Source: Alcanivorax sp. | GTDB taxonomy: Bacteria; Pseudomonadota; Gammaproteobacteria; Pseudomonadales; Alcanivoracaceae | Assembly: GCA_017794945.1 (NCBI GenBank) | Contig: CP051239.1 | Span: forward strand, 2,222,692-2,286,691 | Reading direction: 5' to 3' | DNA: 64,000 nt | Part shown: positions 50,347-59,677 of the stretch, piece by piece | How the letters are laid out: each line of letters opens with the position of its first letter | Numbering within the stretch: the stretch's first letter is position 1 | The notes under the pieces: generated by a model | Told to the model about the DNA's origin: nothing | The model's input: the letters and a program-made list of their open reading frames with translations, nothing else | The model's database searches: none | Made by a program: the position numbers and the translations under genes

Positions 50347-51992
50347 CGGCGAATAACCTCCGCAACGGTATCATCTCCGGGAAAAGGCCTGCTGTTGGAC
50401 GTCAGCCTTGAGTCATCTGATAGCCATCCTGCCGGATAGGCCTTTTTGAAATGGTAATGAGCCATGGGCAGGTGTTTCGCTCGCCAAAGCATCTCGAAAG
50501 AGGTAGAAGGTCGAAGCATGGGCGCGTCGCCATGATGATCGAAGTAATAGCTGTTAGAGGCCGCGCAATTGTGGTTAAGGAACACCGTCCCTTGTTGGCG
50601 TCGTTGGATATTCCGGAAGTAGCGATCGTGCACGTCTTGACGAATCTCCACGCAAGTCGCGTCCCGCTTTCGGGCGGCCTGGATGCAGCGCGCCACGTGA
50701 ATGGCGTTACCCTCGACCATTTTGAAATAGGATGAACCAATCAGCGCGTATGGACCCAGCATGATGTAGAGATTGGGGTAGCCGGGTACTGTCAGGCCCT
50801 CATAGGCCTGGTAACGGTTCCGCTCCCAGAATTCGCCCAGATCCACACCGCCGCGTCCCACGACTTCATAGGAGGGCAGATTGCCCTTTTCGAAAACCTT
50901 GTAGCCGGTCGCCAGGATCAGCACATCGATCTCGTGCTCAATGCCGTCGATGGTCTCGATGCCCTTGGGAGTGATGCGTTGGATAGGGGTGGTGATCAGA
51001 TCGACGTTGCTACGGCTGAAGGTGGAAAAGTAGTTGTTGGAAAATGTCGGCCGCTTACAGCCGAAGCCATATCGCGGGGTTAATTTGCCCCATAACTCCG
51101 GGTTATCGGGCAATTGCTCGCGCATGTTGTTGACGCCGGCGCGCTGGGCCCATTGCACCAGCCAAGGAAAGCGCCGATAGTAAACCGCCGCGATGATCAT
51201 CAACGATTCGGTCAGCGCATCGGTGGTGGTACGTACTCCCTGCTGGGCCAGGCTCGACCAACGAAAGACGGTGCGCATCCAGCCGGGCATACGGACATCC
51301 GGTTTCTTGAGTACCCAGATGGGCGTGCGCTGATAGACATCCAGATGCGCCACCCGCGGGGCGATTTCGGGAATCAGCTGCACCGCGGTGGCGCCGGTAC
51401 CGATCACCGCCACCCGCTTGCCGGTGAGATCCACTTCGTGGTCCCAGCGCGCGGTGTGCATGCGCTCGCCCTGAAAATCCTCGACCCCTTCGATATCCGG
51501 CATCTTCGGCGAGATCAACCCGCCGGTGGCGGACACTAGGTGGCGTGCGGTGACACATCCCTTGTCGGTTGTCACCCGCCACAAGTGCTCGCCTTCATCG
51601 AACTCGGCACGCTTCACGCTGACGCCGAAACGTATGTAGGGATAGAGGCCGTATTTGCTGGCCACACGGCGGGCGTAGTTCTGCAGCTCGTCACCCGGCG
51701 CGAAGACCCGCGACCAGTTCGGATTCTGCTCGAAGGAAAAAGAGTAGACGAAAGAAGTGATGTCCACCGCCACGCCGGGGTAGCGGTTGTCGCGCCAGGT
51801 GCCGCCGACATCGGCGGCACGCTCGATGATCGATAAGGATTTCATGCCGCGGCTGAGAAGCTCGATGGCCGCGCCCATTCCGGCGAAGCCGGCGCCGATG
51901 ATCAAAATCTCGTGGTCGGGTTCAGCGCTCCCGTGGCGCGGCGCCCGCTGGCCACGACGGCTTTGTTGAATCCGGTCCTCCGCGACATTCAT
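50343..51992 (-). CDS. Baeyer-Villiger-type flavin monooxygenase
   Basis: A 549-aa FAD/NADPH monooxygenase. First Rossmann motif IIGAGFAGMG (31-40), then GGTWRDNRYPGVAVD; BVMO fingerprint F173-x-G175-xxx-H179-xxx-W183-D184 is exact; second Rossmann VIGTGATAV near 197. It should convert a cyclic or linear ketone to lactone or ester using NADPH and O2. Its neighbours are two alpha/beta hydrolases and an SDR. It is clearly different from the AlmA-like enzyme at 28148. Confidence 0.9.
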   Translation of the reverse strand: MNVAEDRIQQSRRGQRAPRHGSAEPDHEILIIGAGFAGMGAAIELLSRGMKSLSIIERAADVGGTWRDNRYPGVAVDITSFVYSFSFEQNPNWSRVFAPGDELQNYARRVASKYGLYPYIRFGVSVKRAEFDEGEHLWRVTTDKGCVTARHLVSATGGLISPKMPDIEGVEDFQGERMHTARWDHEVDLTGKRVAVIGTGATAVQLIPEIAPRVAHLDVYQRTPIWVLKKPDVRMPGWMRTVFRWSSLAQQGVRTTTDALTESLMIIAAVYYRRFPWLVQWAQRAGVNNMREQLPDNPELWGKLTPRYGFGCKRPTFSNNYFSTFSRSNVDLITTPIQRITPKGIETIDGIEHEIDVLILATGYKVFEKGNLPSYEVVGRGGVDLGEFWERNRYQAYEGLTVPGYPNLYIMLGPYALIGSSYFKMVEGNAIHVARCIQAARKRDATCVEIRQDVHDRYFRNIQRRQQGTVFLNHNCAASNSYYFDHHGDAPMLRPSTSFEMLWRAKHLPMAHYHFKKAYPAGWLSDDSRLTSNSRPFPGDDTVAEVIRR

Positions 51993-52024
51993 AGTGGTCC
52001 TCCTTCCAGTTTTTAGCAGGCCGC

Positions 52025-53020
52025 TTAGCCGCTATGCGCGAGGCGCAGTTTCGTCCGTGCCACGGCCCGGGTGCATGCTACGGGCGCCGACAAATGCCGG
52101 CGCATAAAGCCGACTATTTCGGTAACGTCCTGGCGCGCCTCCGGCAACATGGAATGAAACACCGGCCACACATGTGGCATATTCCAGCGGGCGCGCAGGG
52201 TCACGGCCACGCCGGCCTGGCGCGCACGGTGCGCTACCCGATAGGCATCATCACGGAGGGCCTCGGATTCGCTCACAGTGAGCATAAGAGGCGGCAGGCC
52301 ACGGAAATCGCCGTATATCGGTGAGACATAGGGATCCCGGGGATCATGGCCGGCCAGATACAGATCGGTGGCCATCTTGATCATGCGTGGAGTCAGCATG
52401 GCATCGCTGGCCGCGTTGGCCTGGCGCGACGGTGTATCGCCAACCGCATCGGCGCCGGGTGAGATCGACACGGCGCAGGCTGGCATGCGGGGGGAGGAAT
52501 CGGGCGAGGCGGCCTGCGCATCGCGCAGCCTCAGCAGCGTGGCCAGAGTGAGGTTGCCACCCGCGGAATCTCCGATCAGGGCCAGCGGCTCGTCAGGATA
52601 GTCCTCGGCCAGCGCCCTGTAGGCATGGTGGGCATCGTCGAGGGCGGCCGGGTAGGCCGCCTCCGGCGCTAGGCGGTAGTCGATCCAGAACACGCGTGCG
52701 TTCAGTCTCTTGGCCAGCTGCCCGCAAAGCTCAGCATAAGTAGGGAAACGGCCACTGATAAAGGCGCCACCGTGGAGATACAGCACGGTGGCCGTGGGCT
52801 GACTGGGACTGACACGCACCGCCGGCACGCCGGGTGGTACGGCCGGTTCATTGCCAATGGTGGTCTTGCGCGCGGTGACTCCGGACGGCAGCCCGCCCGG
52901 CAGGCGGGCCATCGCGGCGATGCGCCGTAACCGCATCACCAACTCGTCGGGACTAGCCGGCTCGCGTTTCATCAGTAGCCGAAAACCACGGTCGGCAACT
53001 CTTGCCGAGAATGATGTCAT
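52025..53020 (-). CDS. Alpha/beta hydrolase, HSL/GDXG esterase family
   Basis: A 331-aa esterase of the hormone-sensitive-lipase group: HGGAF (83-87) oxyanion motif, nucleophile S152 in GDSAGGN, an acidic residue in the DPRDPYVSP region, and a C-terminal MPHVWPVF His. It is directly between the BVMO and SDR genes, so it probably opens the BVMO product. The ATG at 53020 follows GGAGG by 6 nt; the reading frame continues open far upstream without meaning. Confidence 0.88.
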   Translation of the reverse strand: MTSFSARVADRGFRLLMKREPASPDELVMRLRRIAAMARLPGGLPSGVTARKTTIGNEPAVPPGVPAVRVSPSQPTATVLYLHGGAFISGRFPTYAELCGQLAKRLNARVFWIDYRLAPEAAYPAALDDAHHAYRALAEDYPDEPLALIGDSAGGNLTLATLLRLRDAQAASPDSSPRMPACAVSISPGADAVGDTPSRQANAASDAMLTPRMIKMATDLYLAGHDPRDPYVSPIYGDFRGLPPLMLTVSESEALRDDAYRVAHRARQAGVAVTLRARWNMPHVWPVFHSMLPEARQDVTEIVGFMRRHLSAPVACTRAVARTKLRLAHSG

Positions 53021-53040
53021 GATTTGCCTCCTGCCGGATA

Positions 53041-53880
53041 TCAGCCCCCGGCCAGGCGATACGCCTCGCCCAGCGCGCGAGCGTATAGCCGCGGCGCGTA
53101 GCGCTTGAACCGCCACATGAAACGCCCGTCGAACTGCGGCACCACATAAAGTTGCTTTCGATCGAGGGCGTCCAGGGTCCGGCGTGCCACCTGGTCGCTG
53201 GTGGCGAAGGTCCACTTGCGCATGGCGGCATGGGCGAAATCGCCGCGGTGCTCGGGCAGGCGCGCCTTGTCCAGAATGTTGGTGGGTACCACGGTGGGAC
53301 ACAGGGCCGAAACATGCACGCCGGTGCCGGTCAGCTCGGCCGCCAGAGTTTCGGAGAGTGAAAGGACCGCGGACTTGGTCACGTTATACGCACTCATCTC
53401 CGGCGCCGCGCCGAAACCGGCGGCCGAAGCCACGTTGACAATGCCGCCGTAGCCCAGTGCGCGCAGCTTGGGTGCGAAGAAGTGACAACCATGAATGACG
53501 CCCCAAAGATTGACTTTGAGGCACCAGCGCCAATCGCCAAGCGGCACTTCTCCGATGCGGCCGCCTACGCCCACCCCGGCGTTATTGACCACCAACGTCA
53601 TTGGCCGTCCGAGCAGCGATTCGGCCTTGTCGGCGAGCGTGGCCATCTGCTTTTCACTACCTACGTCGCAGCGGTAGGCGACAGCCCGACCTTCGCCCAA
53701 TTCCGAGAGTATGCTGGCGGTTTGCTCGGCGCGCTGGCGGTCTATATCCGCGCAGATCACTGATCCGCCACGGCGCACGATCTCATAGGCGAAGCTGCGG
53801 CCGATGCCGCTGCCCGCCCCCGTGACCAGGGCCGCCGCCCCCTCGGAGGGTTTCAGTGTTTTACGCTTGGCACCGCTCAC
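53041..53880 (-). CDS. Short-chain dehydrogenase/reductase (long - operon)
   Basis: A 279-aa SDR: TGAGSGIG near residues 20-27, NNAGVG, catalytic Ser in NVASAAG, Y and K in SAYNVTKSAV. The C-terminal KQLYVVPQFDGRFMWRFKRYAP resembles the SDR at 27260 in kind. Probably oxidises a secondary alcohol to the ketone used by the BVMO. GTG start overlaps the stop of the upstream PF10118 gene by 4 nt. Confidence 0.87.
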   Translation of the reverse strand: MSGAKRKTLKPSEGAAALVTGAGSGIGRSFAYEIVRRGGSVICADIDRQRAEQTASILSELGEGRAVAYRCDVGSEKQMATLADKAESLLGRPMTLVVNNAGVGVGGRIGEVPLGDWRWCLKVNLWGVIHGCHFFAPKLRALGYGGIVNVASAAGFGAAPEMSAYNVTKSAVLSLSETLAAELTGTGVHVSALCPTVVPTNILDKARLPEHRGDFAHAAMRKWTFATSDQVARRTLDALDRKQLYVVPQFDGRFMWRFKRYAPRLYARALGEAYRLAGG

Positions 53881-54809
53881 GCCGCCGTCACTCGTTCCGC
53901 TGTTGTGTCACGCCTGTTATCGTCATGCCATTGCCGGAATGCTTGGTAAGCCTGCTGGGCATCACCGGTTTCCTCGTAGGCGCGCTTCCAGGCGTGGATG
54001 ACTTCCCGGTTATCGGCGTCCCATGGATGGAAGCGGGGGGAGAGAAAAGGCAGCGTATCGATCACAAAAGCTCGGGTGAAGATTCCAGGTGCGAAGTACA
54101 ACCACTTAATGGCGCGCAGTGCCGAGGGGATGTTCGTGAGCTGCCGATCTTTCCAGAGGAAATACAGCCAGTTACCGTGCACCAGAGGCAGGAAAAGGGC
54201 TGTACCCAGAGCGAGCGTCGCCATGCGGATTGCGTAAGCGCGGACGCCGCCCCCGCTTACCTCTCCGAACACGTCGAAGCTGACTGACTTGTGCTCCGTC
54301 TCCTCCACGAAGTGCCAGAACAGCATGGCGGCGACTTCCTGCCTGGTATCGTCCCACAGTTCCGGATGATCGAGCATTACCTGGGAAATCACGGCCGTGA
54401 AATGCTCGAAGTTCGCGGCCATGGCGCACTGGGTGGCGCCGCCCAGGTAGCGTTGAAGGGGCTTTCTGATCGCCTTGAACACGGCCTCCGCCCGGTCTAT
54501 TGGAATGCCGTGCGCGACCATCGCTTCATTCATGGCGTCATGCTCCCGTGCATGGGAGCGTTCCTGTCGAATAAAGCTGATCGCGGCTTTGCGCACTGAC
54601 GGATCGTGAAGATTCTCGAGTTGCTTACTCGTGGCCTGCATGACCCAGCGCTCGCCGTCCGGCACCGCGGCCAGGATCGCGTTCATCCAGTGAGTGATCC
54701 ACGGATCGTTGTTGAACCAGTGGCGCGGCACCGTCTCCGGGCTCATGCCGAAATTCAAATCCCTGTGTTCGACTTCATCGTAACCAATCTTGCGGCTCGC
54801 GATCACCAT
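53877..54809 (-). CDS. PF10118-family predicted metal-dependent protein, copy 3
   Basis: A 310-aa paralogue of those at 17860 and 26316. Ligand series E53 (DGERWV), E83-x-x-H86 (QERSH), E135 (FEHFTA), E170-x-x-H173 (EETEHKSVSFDVF), spacings 30, 52 and 35. H90 and H166 are the extra conserved histidines. First gene of the twelve-gene - operon, with the shared operator in its promoter. GGAGG (CAGGAGGTCGACATG) precedes the ATG. Confidence 0.83.
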   Translation of the reverse strand: MVIASRKIGYDEVEHRDLNFGMSPETVPRHWFNNDPWITHWMNAILAAVPDGERWVMQATSKQLENLHDPSVRKAAISFIRQERSHAREHDAMNEAMVAHGIPIDRAEAVFKAIRKPLQRYLGGATQCAMAANFEHFTAVISQVMLDHPELWDDTRQEVAAMLFWHFVEETEHKSVSFDVFGEVSGGGVRAYAIRMATLALGTALFLPLVHGNWLYFLWKDRQLTNIPSALRAIKWLYFAPGIFTRAFVIDTLPFLSPRFHPWDADNREVIHAWKRAYEETGDAQQAYQAFRQWHDDNRRDTTAERVTAA

Positions 54810-54841
54810 GTCGACCTCCTGAGTAGTTCGACTGTTGAGTC

Positions 54842-54871
54842 ACTTTATTTGGGCGATTGACCAAATGTCAA
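54842..54871 (-). promoter_or_regulatory. Promoter with shared operator in spacer (long - operon)
   Basis: Read on the - strand, a consensus -35 TTGACA (54871-54866), 18 bp, then -10 TAAAGT (54847-54842). The spacer holds the inverted repeat TTGGT-CAATCG-CCCAA (54864-54849), one mismatch from the consensus, in the same place relative to the promoter as at 17.8 kb. The start codon lies about 33 nt further on. The other sequence between 54810 and 55001 shows nothing else notable. Confidence 0.68.
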
Positions 54872-55001
54872 GGCCCGAAAAAAGCAGTCAGTGGATATCT
54901 TCGCGCGCCGGGAAACAGATCGCGTCAGACCGGCGGGAAAGGCCGGTCGAGATACGGTACAAAAGAAAGGAAACGGAATGCCGGAGCGTGGTACCGGACC
55001 A

Positions 55002-56066
55002 CTAGGGGGCAGGGGGTAGAGTGTGCCGGGAACCGGCGTGCTGCCGGTACTGATCGGGCGAAAGACCGAACCAGCGCTTGAAGGCACGCCTGAAATTGGC
55101 TCCGTCATGATAGTTCATCAACGCGGCGATGGCTTCGATCGAAAGCTTGCTGTCACACAGGTAGCTGATCGCTTGCCGGGATAGGATTTCGTCACGAATT
55201 TTCCTAAAACTACTGTTTTCCTCCTTGAGCTTGCGAGCGAGAGTGCGTTTGCTCATGAAAAGGGAGGCCGCTGCTTCGTCTTCGCTGAGCGAACCGGGGG
55301 GTCTCGATAGCATCATCTTCTTAAGCCGGGTCTGGTAGCTGGGCTTGTGGTTCTGAAGCTCGGCAAGCATTGATTCACATTGCTCAAGAGCCAGGCGGTA
55401 ATTTTCATGATTGGCGGAGGCGTTCGGTTCCAGGCACAGTGCCATCGGCAGTTTTAGTGTGAACTTATCGGAGCCAAAACGAATGCGACCGGGCAAGTAG
55501 TCCGAGTACATCGCGTGGTACTCAGGTGTCCGGTGGGTAAAACAAATTTCAGCCTCATGTAGTGGGCGACCGACAACGAACTCGCCGAATTCAAGCAGCA
55601 CCACGATCATGGTATCCGCCAGGCAACGCTCGATATCCGCGTCCAGCGGCACTTGGAAGTCCAGTCGGCATTCCAGGTGTTCTTCAGCTTCCTGCAGGTG
55701 TAGCTCGACGATGCTTGCGCGAGTAGGTAGGAATGTCTGAATCGCCTGTAGCGCGGTGAGCAGGTCCGGACTGCTCGAGGCGGCAAAACCGATGGCGCCG
55801 TGGGTCGCCGGGGTCAGACGCTTACCCAGCCGTAAGCCGAACTCAAACTGGCCCGACAACGCCAGTGCATTGCGTAAAATCCGCACCTGGTGAGCTGGCG
55901 TGAGCAGACTGTCCTCGCCCAGAAATTGCGCGATACCGAGACCGGTACCTTGCAGCAACGAGGGTAGCTGGCTGACGGTTAAGTCCAGCTCGCGGGCAAT
56001 AAGTCGTGAATAGTTCGACGGAATGCCGCCTTCCGAAGCTTTCGGTTCACCCTTCTGCTGTGTCAT
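55002..56066 (-). CDS. AraC-family transcriptional regulator
   Basis: A 354-aa regulator with an N-terminal Arabinose_bd-like ligand domain and a C-terminal double helix-turn-helix: first HTH near DEAAASLFMSKRTLARKLKEEN, second in SIEAIAALMNYHDGANFRRAFKRWFGLSPDQYRQ. Divergent from the ferredoxin-CYP153 operon, the arrangement known for alkane-responsive AraC regulators in Alcanivorax. The ATG at 56066 was chosen; the frame is open upstream to 56339 but would run through the operator. It probably activates the P450 operon in response to alkane or an oxidised product. Confidence 0.88.
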   Translation of the reverse strand: MTQQKGEPKASEGGIPSNYSRLIARELDLTVSQLPSLLQGTGLGIAQFLGEDSLLTPAHQVRILRNALALSGQFEFGLRLGKRLTPATHGAIGFAASSSPDLLTALQAIQTFLPTRASIVELHLQEAEEHLECRLDFQVPLDADIERCLADTMIVVLLEFGEFVVGRPLHEAEICFTHRTPEYHAMYSDYLPGRIRFGSDKFTLKLPMALCLEPNASANHENYRLALEQCESMLAELQNHKPSYQTRLKKMMLSRPPGSLSEDEAAASLFMSKRTLARKLKEENSSFRKIRDEILSRQAISYLCDSKLSIEAIAALMNYHDGANFRRAFKRWFGLSPDQYRQHAGSRHTLPPAP

Positions 56067-56099
56067 TGATACGGTCCGTTGATAGGCATGCCTGTCTTT

Positions 56100-56130
56100 A
56101 AATGACCCCAGTGTGTCAATAAATGACCTC
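56100..56130 (+). promoter_or_regulatory. Putative AraC operator at CYP153 divergence
   Basis: AAATGACCCC (56100-56109) and AAATGACCTC (56121-56130) form a direct repeat with 21-bp period. It is 34 nt upstream of the araC-type start and 60 nt upstream of the ferredoxin start, so both directions could be controlled. A near copy lies at 40344-40374. Confidence 0.65.
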
Positions 56131-56189
56131 CCCGGCAAGCGAATCAACAACCACGATGCAGTCATTAAGTTACTTGCTGGAGAAAGGTC

Positions 56190-56510
56190 TTGGGTAAGAT
56201 TACGTTCATTGAGCATGACAGTACCGAGCACATTGCCGAGTTTGAATCTGGTTCCTCGCTGATGCAGGTTGCTGTTAATAACGCTGTGCCCGGCATCGAC
56301 GGAGACTGCGGTGGGGAATGCGCCTGCGGCACCTGCCACGTGATAGTGACCGATGAATGGTTCGGAAAGACCGGGGAAATAAATGATGCTGAAGAGCAGA
56401 TGTTGTCCATGACTCCGGAGCGGGCAGAAACTTCTCGGCTGGGCTGTCAGATTCGAACCACTGAGGCGATGGACGGTATGACCGTTCTGTTGCCTGAATT
56501 TCAGATGTAG
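56190..56510 (+). CDS. [2Fe-2S] ferredoxin (adrenodoxin type)
   Basis: A 106-aa electron carrier for the adjacent P450. Cluster ligands C40, C46, C49 and C86 have the C-x5-C-x2-C-xn-C pattern of putidaredoxin/adrenodoxin-type ferredoxins. TTG start at 56190, with GGAG 8 nt upstream and the family N terminus MGKITFIEHD. 12 nt ahead of the P450 gene. Confidence 0.93.
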   Translation: MGKITFIEHDSTEHIAEFESGSSLMQVAVNNAVPGIDGDCGGECACGTCHVIVTDEWFGKTGEINDAEEQMLSMTPERAETSRLGCQIRTTEAMDGMTVLLPEFQM

Positions 56511-56522
56511 CGGGAGGTCACC

Positions 56523-57935
56523 ATGTCAACCAAGTCAGGCACGAACGATGCCATGCAAACAAAGATGATTAATGCCACATCGAGATTGGTGCCTATGCAC
56601 TTACAGATCAAGGCACTCAAATCTCTGATGAAAGCGAAGAAAAAGGCACTGGGGTCAACACGCCCACAGGTCAAGTTTCTCGAACAGCCCGTGCCTGACG
56701 TCAATACCCTGGCACTTGAGGATATTGACACCAGCAACCCTTTTCTGTATCGGCAAGATCAGTGGGGTGCCTATTTCAAGCGGTTACGTGATGAGGCACC
56801 GGTGCACTTCCAGAAAAGCAGCCAGTTCGGGCCATTCTGGTCGGTGACACGCTATGAAGACATTTTGTTCGTCGATAAGAATCACGAGCTCTTTTCCTCC
56901 GAGCCACAAATCATTCTGGGTGATCCTCCGGAAGGGTTGTCGGTGGAAATGTTTATCGCCATGGATCCGCCAAAACATGATGTGCAACGCCGGGCGGTCC
57001 AAGGTGTGGTGGCACCCCAGAATCTCAAGGAAATGGAGGGGCTGATCCGGCAGCGCGCCGCCGAGGTGCTCGACAGTCTGCCCCTGGACAAGGCTTTCAA
57101 CTGGGTGCCGGCAGTGTCCAAGGAGTTGACCGGGCGTATGTTGGCAACGTTGCTGGATTTCCCTTACGAGCAGCGTCACAAGCTGGTTGATTGGTCGGAC
57201 CGACTGTCCGGAGCATCTTCGGCGACTGGTGGCGAGTTTACCGACGAAGACATCATGTTTGACGATGCCGCGGACATGGCCTGGTCATTCTCGAGGCTTT
57301 GGCGAGACAAGGAGGCACGACGCAAGGCTGGCGAGCCTCCGGGTTTCGACTTGATCAGCATGCTACAGAGTAACGAGGATACCCGGGATTTGATTAACCG
57401 TCCGATGGAGTTTATCGGCAACCTGGCGCTGCTGATTGTTGGCGGCAATGACACCACCCGCAACTCCATGAGCGGCGGTGTGCTGGCCCTGAATCAGTTC
57501 CCCGAGGAATTCATCAAGCTGAAGAAAAACCCGGAATTGATTCCGAACATGGTTTCGGAAATTATCCGCTGGCAAACTCCACTCGCGCACATGCGCCGGG
57601 TTGCCACGCAGGACGTGGAGCTGCGTGGTCAGACCATTAAGAAAGGGGACCGCGTGTTGATGTGGTATGCCTCCGGTAATAGAGACGAACGAAAGTTCGA
57701 AAATCCCGACCAGCTTATTATTGATCGAAAGGACGCGCGGAATCATATTTCCTTTGGCTACGGCATTCACCGTTGCATGGGCAACCGTCTGGCTGAGTTG
57801 CAATTGCGGATTTTGTGGGAAGAGTTACTCAAGCGCTTTGATAACATAGAGGTCGTGGGTGAGCCCGAGCGTGTGCAGTCCAACTTTGTGCGGGGCTATT
57901 CCAAGCTAATGGTCAAGTTGACCGCAAAAAATTGA
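56523..57935 (+). CDS. Cytochrome P450, CYP153 family alkane omega-hydroxylase
   Basis: A 470-aa soluble P450. I-helix G307-G-N-D310-T-T, K-helix E346-x-x-R349, and heme-ligand loop FGYGIHRC418MGNRLAE. FSSEPQIILGDP and FIAMDPPKHDVQRR in the N-terminal half are characteristic of CYP153A, which hydroxylate medium-chain n-alkanes, cycloalkanes and related compounds at the terminal carbon. It lies in the typical order ferredoxin-P450-alcohol dehydrogenase-reductase. GGGAGG precedes the ATG. Confidence 0.94.
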   Translation: MSTKSGTNDAMQTKMINATSRLVPMHLQIKALKSLMKAKKKALGSTRPQVKFLEQPVPDVNTLALEDIDTSNPFLYRQDQWGAYFKRLRDEAPVHFQKSSQFGPFWSVTRYEDILFVDKNHELFSSEPQIILGDPPEGLSVEMFIAMDPPKHDVQRRAVQGVVAPQNLKEMEGLIRQRAAEVLDSLPLDKAFNWVPAVSKELTGRMLATLLDFPYEQRHKLVDWSDRLSGASSATGGEFTDEDIMFDDAADMAWSFSRLWRDKEARRKAGEPPGFDLISMLQSNEDTRDLINRPMEFIGNLALLIVGGNDTTRNSMSGGVLALNQFPEEFIKLKKNPELIPNMVSEIIRWQTPLAHMRRVATQDVELRGQTIKKGDRVLMWYASGNRDERKFENPDQLIIDRKDARNHISFGYGIHRCMGNRLAELQLRILWEELLKRFDNIEVVGEPERVQSNFVRGYSKLMVKLTAKN

Positions 57936-57952
57936 ATTCACGTCCGGAGCCG

Positions 57953-59602
57953 ATGTCATCCGAACAGTTCGATTATGTCGTGGTTGGGGCGGGCTCGGCC
58001 GGATGCGTCGTCGCCAACCGTCTATCCGAATGCGGCCGCCATTCGGTGCTGTTGCTTGAGGCCGGTCCGGAGAGTCGCCGCAATCCGTTCGTGAATATGC
58101 CGCTGGGCTTTCTGCAGCTGATCTTCAGTCGTCGCGTTAACTGGCAGTTCAATACCGAGCCGCAACGGCACATGTATGGCCGTGCCTTATATCAGCCACG
58201 AGGCAAGATGGTCGGCGGGTCCAGCGGCATGAACGCGCAGGTCTACATTCGCGGACATGCCCGGGACTACGACGAGTGGGCACGGCTCGGTTGCGAGGGG
58301 TGGTCGTATGCCGATGTGTTGCCTTACTTCCGAAGATCCGAACATTTCGAGCCGGAGTTGGCGGCTCTTGAAACGGCGTTTCATGGTCGGGGTGGCCCGC
58401 TTAATGTTGCCGAGCGCCGCTATACCAATCCGCTAAGCACGGCGTTCGTCAAGGCGGCGATGCAGGCGGGCCACCGGCGCAACCCGGATTTCAACGGACG
58501 TGAACAGGAAGGCGTGGGCTACTACTATGTTTATCAGAAGGACGGCGCGCGCTGTAGCAATGCGCGTGCCTATCTCGAACCCGCGGCGTTTCGGTCCAAC
58601 CTGACTGTCCGCAGCGGAGCGCACGTCACGCGTGTGTTGCTCCAGGGCGGCCATGCCACCGGTGTCGAATATCGGAGCGGGAAGGGGCTGGCTCAGGTCC
58701 GTGCCCGGCGCGAAGTAGTTCTCTGCGGCGGCGCGTTTAATTCTCCGCAGCTGCTGATGCTTTCTGGAATCGGGCCGCGCGGTGAACTGTCCCGGCACGG
58801 GATTGAATTGCGTCATGAGCTGGAGGGCGTGGGACGGAATCTGCAGGATCACATCGACGTGTTCGTGCGTGTTAGAGCGCGCGACCGCCAGAGCATTTCC
58901 ATGCATCCGAGCTACTGGTTCAAGGGCCTTCGGGCCCTGCTGCAGTATCTGAGCGGTCGTCGCGGTTTACTGTCGAGTAACGGCGCCGAGGCCGGTGGGT
59001 TTATTCGTTCCCGTGCGGAAGAGCCGATCCCCGACTTGCAACTGCATTTCGGGCCGATGCTGTACGCTGATCACGGGCGGGATATGAAGACCACGATGAG
59101 CGGTTATGGTTACATCGTGATGATTTATGGGCTCCGGCCTTTGTCGCGCGGCCACGTCGGTTTGCACAGTGCCGATCCCTTCGCGGCACCGCTGATAGAC
59201 CCCAATTATATGGCTGAGCCCGCCGATGTCGAGAGACTCGTTCGGGGGGTGCGTTTAGTCCGCAGGATTCTGGAGCAGCCGGCTTTCGCGTCTCACCACG
59301 AGGTCGAGATATCGCCGGGACCGACGCTGCGCAGTGACGAAGACCTCGCCAGATGGGTGAGGCGTAGCGGCGAGTCGGCCTACCACCCTGTAGGTACCTG
59401 TAAGATGGGGTTGGATCCAATGGCGGTGGTCGATCCCCGACTGCGCGTGCATGGCCTCCGGTCCCTGCGGGTGGTTGATGCTTCCGTTATGCCGACCCTG
59501 GTGGGCGGAAATACTCATCAGCCGGCGACCATGATTGGCGAGAAGGGGGCCGAGATGATTCTCGAGGATTTCAAGGTTTCCCGCGGCCGATCGCGGTATT
59601 GA
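57953..59602 (+). CDS. GMC alcohol dehydrogenase, AlkJ-like
   Basis: A 549-aa membrane-associated FAD alcohol dehydrogenase, likely oxidising the alkanol from CYP153 to the aldehyde. Rossmann VVGAGSAGCVVANRL at the N terminus, GGSSGMNAQVYIRG, GGAFNSPQLLMLSGIGP and the C-terminal AYHPVGTCKMG ... VGGNTHQPATMIGEKGA. The start at 57953 was chosen (GGAG upstream, though close); a TTG at 57932 would overlap the P450 stop. Paralogue of the gene at 24645. Confidence 0.92.
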   Translation: MSSEQFDYVVVGAGSAGCVVANRLSECGRHSVLLLEAGPESRRNPFVNMPLGFLQLIFSRRVNWQFNTEPQRHMYGRALYQPRGKMVGGSSGMNAQVYIRGHARDYDEWARLGCEGWSYADVLPYFRRSEHFEPELAALETAFHGRGGPLNVAERRYTNPLSTAFVKAAMQAGHRRNPDFNGREQEGVGYYYVYQKDGARCSNARAYLEPAAFRSNLTVRSGAHVTRVLLQGGHATGVEYRSGKGLAQVRARREVVLCGGAFNSPQLLMLSGIGPRGELSRHGIELRHELEGVGRNLQDHIDVFVRVRARDRQSISMHPSYWFKGLRALLQYLSGRRGLLSSNGAEAGGFIRSRAEEPIPDLQLHFGPMLYADHGRDMKTTMSGYGYIVMIYGLRPLSRGHVGLHSADPFAAPLIDPNYMAEPADVERLVRGVRLVRRILEQPAFASHHEVEISPGPTLRSDEDLARWVRRSGESAYHPVGTCKMGLDPMAVVDPRLRVHGLRSLRVVDASVMPTLVGGNTHQPATMIGEKGAEMILEDFKVSRGRSRY

Positions 59603-59677
59603 GTGCGGCGTGCTCGTCCCCATGGCGTTTGTAATCGTGAAATCGGACCCCAAGGCACAGTAGAAAAGAGATAGGCT